5,199 bases of DNA from Legionellaceae bacterium (GTDB lineage Bacteria > Pseudomonadota > Gammaproteobacteria > Legionellales > Legionellaceae). Location: contig CANISA010000131.1 in the NCBI GenBank assembly GCA_947470005.1, forward strand, positions 1-5,199, given 5' to 3'. The notes beneath the pieces were generated by a model. It worked only from the letters and a program-made list of their open reading frames with translations, was not told the DNA's origin and searched no databases. How positions within the stretch are numbered: the stretch's first letter is position 1; every line of letters begins with the position of its first letter. Positions 1 to 5,199 of the stretch are shown here, one piece after another. The translations under genes were made by a program, and so were the position numbers.

Positions 1-1
1 A

Positions 2-175
2 AGCCGTGCCCACCTTGGTTTAGTGGCCACGCTATGCTTTGTTCACCCTGTATTTTTTAAACATACCAAGGCAATTCCGGTAGACCCGTTTTATTTATCC
101 ATTAGAGAAAAGCGATCAAAGCTTGTCCTGCTTGAACAGGGAGTTCATAATCATTATTATTTAATAGATCTATAA
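2..175 (+). CDS. 3' end of an unrecognised upstream gene (partial, tentative)
   Basis: An open frame enters from the left edge and ends at TAA (173-175), giving 57 residues. The C-terminus reads ...KAIPVDPFYLSIREK, then a run of mixed hydrophobic and charged residues ending HYYLIDL. There is no ATG in this frame, so the start must lie outside the window. The composition is protein-like: hydrophobic and charged residues alternate and there are no low-complexity runs. However, 57 codons without a stop is only mildly improbable by chance. I do not recognise a family or see a diagnostic motif. It is co-oriented with dnaA but ends 250 bp before the dnaA start, so it is probably not in the same operon. 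Its last 10 codons run into the AT-rich part of the leader. No rpmH, the usual neighbour of dnaA in gammaproteobacteria, is visible on either strand here. Confidence 0.45.
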   Translation, partial: SRAHLGLVATLCFVHPVFFKHTKAIPVDPFYLSIREKRSKLVLLEQGVHNHYYLIDL

Positions 176-231
176 CTTATAGTTACTATTAGGTATACGT
201 TTTCTGTTAGCAACCATTGGAAAGATATATT

Positions 232-244
232 TATCAATAGGTTA
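232..244 (+). promoter_or_regulatory. IHF-binding site candidate
   Basis: TATCAATAGGTTA matches the IHF consensus WATCARNNNNTTR at every specified position. A full match is rare by chance (roughly one in tens of thousands of positions per strand). It sits between the AT-rich block and the DnaA boxes, as IHF does in E. coli oriC, where bending helps DnaA unwind the DNA. Binding itself is inferred. Confidence 0.5.
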
Positions 245-316
245 CGTTGTATTTACTCTGTTGGTTGGTTAAGCGATTTCCTCTGAGTAAACAATGATAA
301 GTGGGACTGAATAAAT

Positions 317-325
317 TTACCCACA
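317..325 (+). promoter_or_regulatory. Weak DnaA box
   Basis: TTACCCACA differs from the DnaA box TTATNCACA only at the fourth base. It has the same orientation as the exact box at 351-359, and the two starts are 34 bp apart. On its own it would be unconvincing; the neighbouring exact box and the position upstream of dnaA raise its likelihood. Confidence 0.35.
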
Positions 326-350
326 CTTTTTTTCCTTGTTATTGGCTTGC

Positions 351-359
351 TTATTCACA
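351..359 (+). promoter_or_regulatory. DnaA box (exact R-type)
   Basis: TTATTCACA is an exact match to the consensus TTATNCACA. It lies 66 bp before the dnaA GTG start, where DnaA could act at the origin, repress its own gene, or both. The 3' part of the box forms a short inverted repeat with the following bases (TCACA-GCT-TGTGA, 355-367). The opposite arm is not a second DnaA box, because only the CACA core matches. Confidence 0.65.
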
Positions 360-412
360 GCTTGTGAGGTTCTTTTTAGGTTATTTATTGCCTCATGAAG
401 CATGTGGGCGTT

Positions 413-419
413 AGAGGAG
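413..419 (+). promoter_or_regulatory. dnaA ribosome-binding site, deciding the GTG start
   Basis: AGAGGAG stands 6 nt before GTG 426. The in-frame ATG at 402 has no comparable purine run in front of it, and this Shine-Dalgarno sequence would lie inside its coding sequence. Together with the position of the conserved Trp (residue 6 from the GTG), this fixes the start at 426. Confidence 0.8.
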
Positions 420-425
420 TTTGTT

Positions 426-1793
426 GTGGTTTCAACTGTTTGGCAGAAGTGTTTAGGGGTTTTAGAGAGTGAATTTCCTCCTCAACAATTTAATACGTGG
501 TTACGACCTTTACAAGCTGAGCCCGATTCAGAGGGACGTACCCTTGTTTTATTGGCGCCTAATCGGTTTGTTGTCGATTGGGTGAAAAAATATTTTTACA
601 CGCGTATTCATGAATTGGTTGGGCAATTCAGCGACGGCTCTATTAGTATGGTCAGCATTGAAATCGGCAGTAAGGTTGTTCAACCGGTGCTTGATGCAGC
701 GCGAACGGTGGTTCCCATGCAGATTGCTTCATCAAACGCTGCGTCCACTAAAAAAACAGCCGATCATTACAAAAATAGTTACCTTAACAAAAAATTCGTA
801 TTTGATAGTTTTGTGGAAGGGAAATCAAATCAACTCCCACGGGCTGCAGCGATTCAGGTGGCAGAGAGTCCGGGTGAAGCCTACAATCCGTTGTTTATTT
901 ATGGGGGAGTCGGGCTAGGTAAAACCCATTTGATGCATGCGGTAGGTAATGAAATATTAAAAAACAACCCTGAGGCCAAGGTTCTTTATCTTCACTCGGA
1001 GCGTTTCGTGGCGGATATGGTCAAAGCGCTGCAAACAAACACGATCAATGAATTCAAACGTTTTTATCGTTCATTGAATGCTCTCCTGATCGATGATATT
1101 CAATTTTTTGCAGGAAAAGATCGTTCTCAAGAAGAATTCTTCCATACATTCAATGCGTTATTAGAAGGCCAGCAGCAAATTATTTTAACCAGTGATCGTT
1201 ACCCTAAAGAAATTGAAGGAGTTGAAGAGCGCCTTAAGTCACGATTTGGTTGGGGGCTTACGGTTGCTGTTGAGCCTCCGGAGTTGGAAACGCGCGTGGC
1301 TATTTTGATGAGTAAAGCGGAAGCGTCAAACATTGAATTACCCTATGAAGTTGCCTTTTTTATTGCAAAACGGATACGCTCGAATGTTCGAGAGCTAGAA
1401 GGTGCGTTACGACGCGTGATTGCAAATGCTCATTTTACAGGCAAATCAATCACCATTGAATTTGTTAATGATGCGTTACGTGATTTACTTGCCTTGCAGG
1501 ATAAGTTGGTGACGCTCGATAATATTCAAAAAACGGTGGCTGAATATTACAAAGTGAAAGTGGCCGATATATTATCAAAACGGCGTAGTCGGTCCATTGC
1601 AAGACCGAGGCAAATGGCCATGGCTTTAGCTAAAGAATTAACCAATCATAGTTTGCCTGAAATTGGTGATCATTTTGGTGGCCGTGATCACACCACCGTC
1701 ATTCATGCGTGTCGTAAGGTGAAAGAGTTGATTAATGAAGCCGGTGAATTTGCAGAGGATTATAAAAACCTCATGCGTATATTATCCTCCTGA
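426..1793 (+). CDS. dnaA: Chromosomal replication initiator protein DnaA
   Basis: DnaA is the ATP-dependent initiator that binds DnaA boxes at oriC, opens the duplex and recruits the DnaB helicase. The 455-residue protein starts at GTG 426. An in-frame ATG at 402 would add eight residues but lacks a ribosome-binding site and pushes the conserved Trp6 out of register. Domain I covers about 1-83 (WQKCLGVLESEF, then APNRFVVDWV). A variable linker follows to about 120, and the AAA+ domain starts near NKKFVFDSF (121). Visible motifs are Walker A GGVGLGKT (160-167), Walker B LLIDD (220-224), the arginine finger R273 in SRFGWGL and sensor II R322 in NVRELEG. Domain IV ends the protein with the DnaA-box-reading motif GGRDHTTVIHACRKV (418-432). 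All key residues are present and the length is normal. dnaN follows after 13 bp, so the two are very likely cotranscribed. The sequence looks closest to Legionella DnaA from memory. Confidence 0.98.
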   Translation: MVSTVWQKCLGVLESEFPPQQFNTWLRPLQAEPDSEGRTLVLLAPNRFVVDWVKKYFYTRIHELVGQFSDGSISMVSIEIGSKVVQPVLDAARTVVPMQIASSNAASTKKTADHYKNSYLNKKFVFDSFVEGKSNQLPRAAAIQVAESPGEAYNPLFIYGGVGLGKTHLMHAVGNEILKNNPEAKVLYLHSERFVADMVKALQTNTINEFKRFYRSLNALLIDDIQFFAGKDRSQEEFFHTFNALLEGQQQIILTSDRYPKEIEGVEERLKSRFGWGLTVAVEPPELETRVAILMSKAEASNIELPYEVAFFIAKRIRSNVRELEGALRRVIANAHFTGKSITIEFVNDALRDLLALQDKLVTLDNIQKTVAEYYKVKVADILSKRRSRSIARPRQMAMALAKELTNHSLPEIGDHFGGRDHTTVIHACRKVKELINEAGEFAEDYKNLMRILSS

Positions 1794-1806
1794 TTGAGGT
1801 CTGTTC

Positions 1807-2913
1807 ATGTTTGAATTAACCATACTAAGGCAAGATTTGCTCGCGCCCTTGCTTACCGTTGCAGGTGCTGTGGGCAAAAAGCAATCCAGCACCTTGTTAT
1901 CTCATGTGCTGTTAACCTTGACGAACAATCAGTTGATGCTGACTGCAACCGATCTTGAAATTGCAATTACCGCACGTATCCCTTGTTGTTCAAACCAACA
2001 ACAAGGTGCGATCACTGTGCCTGCGAAGAAGATGGTTGATATTATTCGCTCATTGGAAGAGGATGCTAACCCCTGCCTTTTATTTAATGACGGGGCTGTT
2101 TCTATCCGAGAAGGACGAAGTCTCTTTAAGCTTGCTACGTTACCGGCAGAAGACTATCCCCATGCACAAGATGAAATAAGTGACCTTGAATTAACTGTGC
2201 CGACGGCAGCGCTGACACGACTCCTTCAATCCACACACTTTGCTTTGTCTCAACAGGATGTTCGTGTTTTTTTAAATTGTTTACTTCTTGATATTGAGCC
2301 TGGTGGAATCACTGCTGTGGGTACGGATGGCCATCGTATGGCCATTGCTCGGTTGCCATTAAGTTTAGCAAGCCCCCCTCACCGTCTGTTGATTCCTCGA
2401 AAAGGGATCCAAGAAATGTTACGGTTGATTCATACCCTACCGGATGAACAAATAACGCTGTCTGCTGGTAAAAACCATGTGAAGTTGGTTACGAACCAAT
2501 ATACTTTTTCTTCTAAGTTGGTTGAAGCGCGATTTCCTATGTATGCAAAAGCCATCCCTCGCGCGCAAGATAAACTGATTTCCATTGATAGAGACACATT
2601 AAAACGTGTCCTGTCGCGAATTATTATTCTCGCACACGAAAAATCGCGGGCAATCATGTTGCATATTCAACCCGGATTAATCACCTTGGTGGCCAATAAT
2701 CAAGAAAAAGAAGAAGCCATTGAGTCATTAGAGGCTGAAACAGAAGGCGACGAACTGAAAATTGGGGTGAACGCATCGTATTTGCTTGATGTGTTGAATT
2801 ATCTGGATGAGGGATTGATTCGTTTGTCTTTTTCCACCACAGACAGCAGTATTTTGGTTGAGTCACTGAGCGATAATAACTACCAATACATCATCATGCC
2901 CATGAAGTTATGA
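1807..2913 (+). CDS. dnaN: DNA polymerase III sliding clamp (beta subunit) DnaN
   Basis: DnaN dimerises into the ring that encircles DNA and tethers polymerase III, and it also serves as a docking platform for MutS, Hda-type proteins and other polymerases. The 368 residues match the family length (366 in E. coli) and fit three clamp domains of about 120 residues each. The peptide-binding pocket is recognisable: TDGHRM at 173-178 corresponds to the E. coli TDGHRL segment, and the protein ends in MPMKL, equivalent to the E. coli MPMRL terminus. The ATG at 1807 has a GAGGT Shine-Dalgarno sequence at 1796-1800, six bases upstream, and the N-terminus MFELTILRQDLLAPL is the expected clamp start. 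The gene lies 13 bp after dnaA, typical of a dnaA-dnaN operon. A perfect 10-bp hairpin (1981-2006) is embedded in the codons for PCCSNQQQG. A palindromic repeat begins one base after the stop codon. Confidence 0.98.
   Translation: MFELTILRQDLLAPLLTVAGAVGKKQSSTLLSHVLLTLTNNQLMLTATDLEIAITARIPCCSNQQQGAITVPAKKMVDIIRSLEEDANPCLLFNDGAVSIREGRSLFKLATLPAEDYPHAQDEISDLELTVPTAALTRLLQSTHFALSQQDVRVFLNCLLLDIEPGGITAVGTDGHRMAIARLPLSLASPPHRLLIPRKGIQEMLRLIHTLPDEQITLSAGKNHVKLVTNQYTFSSKLVEARFPMYAKAIPRAQDKLISIDRDTLKRVLSRIIILAHEKSRAIMLHIQPGLITLVANNQEKEEAIESLEAETEGDELKIGVNASYLLDVLNYLDEGLIRLSFSTTDSSILVESLSDNNYQYIIMPMKL
1981..2006. repeat. Perfect inverted repeat inside dnaN
   Basis: CCTTGTTGTT (1981-1990) is exactly complementary to AACAACAAGG (1997-2006) across a 6-nt loop, CAAACC. 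It falls at codons 59-67, encoding a polar loop-like stretch with three glutamines. There is no U-tract after it, so it is not an intrinsic terminator. It may be coincidence from repeated Gln codons, or an mRNA hairpin. Confidence 0.7.
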
Positions 2914-2914
2914 G

Positions 2915-3037
2915 GTATCTTACCCGGTACGTCATCCTGAGCTTTAGCGAAGGATCTCCGAAATGTGGCACACTGCAATTCCATGGCGATCCTTCAAGCA
3001 GCTACGCCGCTTTCAGGATGACGTGCTGGGGAGATAC
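2915..3037. repeat. Palindromic intergenic repeat between dnaN and recF
   Basis: The two ends of this roughly 123-bp element are inverted copies. GTATCT (2915-2920) pairs with AGATAC (3032-3037), ACGTCATCCTGA (2929-2940) with TCAGGATGACGT (3013-3024), and further in GAAGGATC (2949-2956) with GATCCTTC (2988-2995). As RNA, 2915-2940 can pair with 3013-3037 almost without interruption, needing one bulged A (2922) and a few G-U pairs. The GTCATCCTGAG...GCGAAGGATC core resembles small dispersed palindromic repeats known from many bacterial genomes. It encodes no transposase and fills nearly the whole dnaN-recF gap, which is short in many relatives. Whether it is multicopy here cannot be seen from one window. 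The right arm carries the recF Shine-Dalgarno sequence. Confidence 0.85.
3028..3033 (+). promoter_or_regulatory. recF ribosome-binding site inside the repeat arm
   Basis: GGGGAG lies 7 nt before ATG 3041 and is the only good Shine-Dalgarno sequence for the conserved RecF N-terminus. It is part of the right arm of the palindromic repeat. Its bases can pair with 2919-2925, just after the dnaN stop, with bulged A2922 and one G-U pair, so it could be masked in the transcript. The masking is inferred. Confidence 0.7.
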
Positions 3038-3040
3038 GTT

Positions 3041-4111
3041 ATGAGTATTATTCGGCTGGATATTCACCACGTCAGGCCAATATCTTCTGCGCGTTTGATG
3101 CTACATCCTCGATGTAATGTCTTTTATGGTTCGAATGGGAGCGGGAAAACATCGCTGCTTGAGGCGGTTTATCTCCTTGGGAGTGGACACTCCTTTCGTA
3201 CGCGTGACCTGGGCGCACTGGTTTCACAGGGGCAAGAATCCCTCACGGTGTTTGCTCGCATGGACACAGACGATGTCATGAGTATTCAAAAGTCCAAGGA
3301 AGGGACGTTCGTTCGCCTGAATCAACGCCCGTGTTCTCGACGCAGCGAGCTGGCAGCCTTCCTACCCTGCCAAGTGTTTTATCAAGATATTTTTGAGATC
3401 ATTGATGCGGGTCCGTCGGTCCGACGCAGCCTGTTGGATTGGGGATTGTTTCACGTGAAACATGAGTATCATTTGCTATGGAAAGATTATCGTCGGGTTA
3501 TTAAGCAGCGTAATACGTTGTTACGGCAAAAGGCGAGTTACGCCTTGTGTGCGCCATGGGATAAACAACTCGTTGATTTAAGTGAGGCATTGGATGTGTT
3601 GCGTAAGGCGTATTGTGCTGAATGGTTTGGGGTTTTTGAAACCATGTTGCATGCGCTAACGACGCTTCCCTGCACGCTCCATTATGAAAAAGGCTGGGAT
3701 AAGAAACGCACGGGGAAAGGATTGGCTGCGATATTGGTTGAGCAATTTGAGATGGATTCGCTACGCCAATATACGCATTCTGGCGCTCATCAAGCGGATA
3801 TTTTATTTGATTCGGTTCAATTGAAAGCCAAGCAGTCGCTGTCTCGTGGGCAACAAAAAATATTGCTCATTGCACTGAAGCTTGCTCAAGCTCAGTTATT
3901 AGCGGTGCCCTGTGTGTATTTATTTGATGATATTACCTCGGAGTTGGATGCGGTTCACGTCGAACGGTTTTTTGGCCTGTTAGCACAGGTGAAAGGACAA
4001 TTTATTTTTACAGCGATTGATCCCTCCCTGTTCTATTCGATGCTTGACGTAAACACCACGTCCTTTTTTTTGATTGATCAAGGGCAGTTCATGTCAGCCT
4101 TACGCGAATAA
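3041..4111 (+). CDS. recF: DNA replication and repair protein RecF
   Basis: RecF is an SMC-like ATPase that, with RecO and RecR, helps load RecA at single-strand gaps and stalled forks. From ATG 3041 the protein has 356 residues, almost the same as E. coli RecF (357). It begins MSIIRLDIHHVRPIS, the usual first strand. Walker A is GSNGSGKT (30-37, Lys36), the ABC signature is LSRGQQK (267-273), and Walker B with D-loop is VYLFDDITSELD (292-303). The family segment RRSLLDWGLFHVKHEY is present, and its codons for LFHVKH hold an exact parS site. An in-frame ATG at 2963 would add 26 residues (MWHTAIPWRSFK...), but these are encoded by the palindromic repeat and have no RecF counterpart, so I prefer 3041. 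The gene is separated from dnaN by the repeat and from gyrB by 40 bp. No domain is lost. Confidence 0.97.
   Translation: MSIIRLDIHHVRPISSARLMLHPRCNVFYGSNGSGKTSLLEAVYLLGSGHSFRTRDLGALVSQGQESLTVFARMDTDDVMSIQKSKEGTFVRLNQRPCSRRSELAAFLPCQVFYQDIFEIIDAGPSVRRSLLDWGLFHVKHEYHLLWKDYRRVIKQRNTLLRQKASYALCAPWDKQLVDLSEALDVLRKAYCAEWFGVFETMLHALTTLPCTLHYEKGWDKKRTGKGLAAILVEQFEMDSLRQYTHSGAHQADILFDSVQLKAKQSLSRGQQKILLIALKLAQAQLLAVPCVYLFDDITSELDAVHVERFFGLLAQVKGQFIFTAIDPSLFYSMLDVNTTSFFLIDQGQFMSALRE
3447..3462. other. parS: parS centromere site (ParB-binding), inside recF
   Basis: TGTTTCACGTGAAACA is a perfect 16-bp palindrome and matches the conserved bacterial chromosomal parS consensus TGTTNCACGTGAAACA at every position. 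ParB (Spo0J) loads at such sites and, with ParA and SMC/condensin, directs origin segregation. The site lies within the recF codons for G-L-F-H-V-K-H, about 3 kb downstream of the candidate origin, which is the usual neighbourhood for parS. A chance perfect match is very unlikely, although the RecF motif FHV[EK]H itself constrains several bases. parA and parB are not in this window. Confidence 0.85.
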
Positions 4112-4120
4112 TGCTACAAT
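4091..4120 (+). promoter_or_regulatory. Candidate gyrB promoter (extended -10)
   Basis: TGCTACAAT (4112-4120) is an extended -10 element: TGn followed by TACAAT, five of six matches to TATAAT. ATGTCA (4091-4096) matches four of six bases of TTGACA at an 18-bp spacing. Transcription would start near 4127 and give a leader of about 25 nt containing the AAGGA Shine-Dalgarno sequence (4141-4145). It overlaps the last recF codons. This would let gyrB be expressed apart from the upstream genes; gyrase promoters are often supercoiling-sensitive, but nothing here shows that directly. Confidence 0.5.
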
Positions 4121-4151
4121 GGACCTCTCATTTTGGTAACAAGGATCCCTG

Positions 4152-5199
4152 ATGTCTGTTGATACGAACACGTATGATTCGACCAATATCAAAGTATTAA
4201 AAGGACTTGACGCGGTCAGGAAACGGCCTGGTATGTACATTGGTGATACCGATGATGGCACAGGCTTGCATCATATGGTGTTTGAAGTGGTGGATAATGC
4301 GATTGATGAAGCATTGGCCGGTCATTGCCATGATATAAAGGTCATTATCCATGCGGGTGAGTCTATTACGGTCACCGATGATGGCCGGGGGATTCCCGTT
4401 GATATTCACCAAGAGGAAGGGCGTTCTGCGGCTGAAGTGATCATGACTATTTTGCATGCAGGCGGAAAATTTGATGATAATTCATACAAAGTGTCCGGTG
4501 GATTGCATGGGGTAGGCGTTTCCGTGGTGAATGCGCTTTCGGAAGAGTTGCATTTGACGATTTGGCGCCACGGTAAACAGCATGAGCAGCACTATCGACA
4601 AGGGGTTCCCGAGGCGCCATTGGTGGCGACCGGGGATGCCAATGCCACAGGAACGCAAGTGTGGTTTAAGCCGAGTGCGGGCACGTTTACGAACATCGAA
4701 TTTCATTATGATATTTTAGCCCGGCGCTTGCGCGAGCTTTCTTTCTTAAATTCAGGGGTTCGTATTCATTTGCTAGACGAGCGAACAGATAAAAAAGAGA
4801 CATTTTGTTATGAAGGAGGGATTAAAGCGTTTGTTGAGCATTTAAATCGTAATAAAACGCCGATTATTCCTCAAATTTTTTCTATGATCGCTGAAAAAGA
4901 CAACATCAGTGTCGAGTTGTCTATGCAATGGAATGAGACTTATCAAGAGAGTCTGTATTGTTTCACAAATAACATTCCTCAGCGCGATGGGGGTACCCAT
5001 CTGGCGGGATTTCGCTCCGGATTGACGCGTACACTCAATAATTACATTGAAAAAGAAGGGTACGCAAAAAAAGCAAAAATTGATACGACCGGGGATGATG
5101 CACGCGAAGGATTGACGGCGGTGTTGTCAGTCAAAGTTCATGACCCTAAATTTTCGTCGCAAACAAAAGATAAGCTGGTTTCTTCAGAAGTGAAGGCGG
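4152..5199 (+). CDS. gyrB: DNA gyrase subunit B, N-terminal part (cut by window edge)
   Basis: GyrB is the ATPase subunit of the GyrA2GyrB2 type II topoisomerase, which introduces negative supercoils and clears positive supercoils ahead of forks. The frame is open from ATG 4152 to the edge, giving 349 codons of roughly 800 expected. AAGGA (4141-4145) lies 6 nt before the start. The N-terminus TNIKVLKGLDAVRKRPGMYI is typical. The GHKL ATPase domain occupies about 1-220, with the catalytic Glu45 and Mg-binding Asn49 in FEVVDNAIDEA, DDGRGIP, and the ATP-lid motif GGLHGVGVSVVNALS. The transducer domain follows and includes FTNNIPQRDGGTHL and the QTK loop (Gln337, Lys339) that contacts ATP. Numbering is offset by two or three from E. 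coli. The TOPRIM and C-terminal parts lie beyond the window. The RDGGTHLAGFR and SSQTKDKLVSSEVK segments separate it from a distant GHKL protein; ParE is less likely given the recF-gyrB order. Confidence 0.97.
   Translation, partial: MSVDTNTYDSTNIKVLKGLDAVRKRPGMYIGDTDDGTGLHHMVFEVVDNAIDEALAGHCHDIKVIIHAGESITVTDDGRGIPVDIHQEEGRSAAEVIMTILHAGGKFDDNSYKVSGGLHGVGVSVVNALSEELHLTIWRHGKQHEQHYRQGVPEAPLVATGDANATGTQVWFKPSAGTFTNIEFHYDILARRLRELSFLNSGVRIHLLDERTDKKETFCYEGGIKAFVEHLNRNKTPIIPQIFSMIAEKDNISVELSMQWNETYQESLYCFTNNIPQRDGGTHLAGFRSGLTRTLNNYIEKEGYAKKAKIDTTGDDAREGLTAVLSVKVHDPKFSSQTKDKLVSSEVKA

Larger units (their letters stand above)
143..425. other. Candidate chromosomal origin region (oriC-like leader of dnaA)
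   Basis: This stretch holds no gene after position 175. Positions 146-240 are about 77% A+T by hand count, with the densest part around 146-195, which suits a duplex-unwinding element. To its right lie a full-consensus IHF site (232-244), a one-mismatch DnaA box (317-325) and an exact DnaA box (351-359). In gammaproteobacteria outside the enterics, oriC usually lies beside dnaA, so the position fits. Against it, only two credible DnaA boxes are present, and GATC occurs only at 114-117 and 167-170, so there is no Dam-site cluster as in E. coli. The origin may extend left of the window. The dnaA promoter should also lie here, but I found no -35/-10 pair good enough to call; TATATT at 226-231 is the best -10-like hexamer and lacks a convincing -35. 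Confidence 0.5.

Noticed and set aside
95..103. TTATCCATT as a DnaA box
   Set aside because: It has two mismatches in the essential CACA end and lies inside the upstream open frame.
299..333. Terminator-like GTGGG...CCCAC stem followed by seven Ts
   Set aside because: The stem is only 5 bp with a 14-nt loop, and two bases interrupt the path to the T-tract. It also overlaps the DnaA-box-like TTACCCACA. Too weak to call, though it could weakly end transcripts from the left.
402..425. ATG start at 402 for dnaA
   Set aside because: It has no ribosome-binding site, adds eight residues absent from the family, and places the strong AGAGGAG sequence inside the gene. GTG 426 fits both the Shine-Dalgarno spacing and the Trp6 register.
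610..918. Second + strand frame within dnaA
   Set aside because: It overlaps dnaA out of frame and its product has no recognisable features.
1131..1142. Palindrome GAAGAATTCTTC in dnaA
   Set aside because: It encodes the conserved EEFF residues of DnaA, so the palindrome follows from the protein sequence.
1666..1690. Repeated GTGATCA in dnaA
   Set aside because: Both copies encode parts of the conserved GDHFGGRDH segment; the repeat is explained by similar residues.
2430..2866. Open frames on the minus strand opposite dnaN
   Set aside because: They lie antisense to a well-supported gene, lack recognisable motifs and have no plausible ribosome-binding context.
3414..3426. Palindrome CGTCGGTCCGACG in recF
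   Set aside because: It is short, lies in conserved SVRR codons and has no matching known site.
3953..3966. TTCACGTCGAAC as a second parS site
   Set aside because: The CACGTG core is broken and the arms do not match the consensus; it is ordinary recF coding sequence.
4197..4706. Open frames on the minus strand opposite gyrB
   Set aside because: They are antisense shadows of the conserved gyrB ATPase codons, with no independent support.

Overview
The window carries the classic replication-initiation cluster dnaA-dnaN-recF-gyrB, all on the + strand, from a gammaproteobacterium. DnaA is the best guide to the organism. Its N-terminus (VSTVWQKCLG..., tryptophan at residue 6), its AAA+ core and its C-terminal DNA-binding motif GGRDHTTVIHACRKV look, from memory, most like Legionella or another member of the Legionellales. 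The uninterrupted dnaA-dnaN-recF-gyrB order fits that. No database search was possible, so the genus is an inference.

Layout. Positions 2-175 hold an open frame cut by the window edge, probably the 3' end of an unrecognised gene. Positions 176-425 are a non-coding, partly very AT-rich leader that looks like part of the chromosome origin. It has one exact DnaA box next to dnaA, one near-match, and a full-consensus IHF site. dnaA follows from a GTG start at 426 (a longer frame opens at 402). dnaN begins 13 bp after dnaA. Between dnaN and recF lies a palindromic repeat of about 123 bp with the core GTCATCCTGA...GAAGGATC. Its right arm contains the recF Shine-Dalgarno sequence. recF (start 3041) contains an exact 16-bp parS centromere palindrome within its codons. 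gyrB starts 40 bp after recF, behind a good extended -10 promoter candidate, and runs off the right edge after 349 codons.

How the parts fit. DnaA opens the origin, the DnaN clamp tethers the polymerase, RecF loads recombinase at stalled forks and gaps, and GyrB powers the gyrase that removes positive supercoils. The origin-like leader and the parS site about 3 kb downstream put initiation and ParB-dependent segregation signals in the same short segment.

The genes themselves are ordinary and intact. The points worth a second look lie between and inside them: the repeat that can fold over the recF ribosome-binding site, the parS site inside recF, the sparse origin with an IHF site flanked by inverted arms, and a perfect hairpin inside dnaN.
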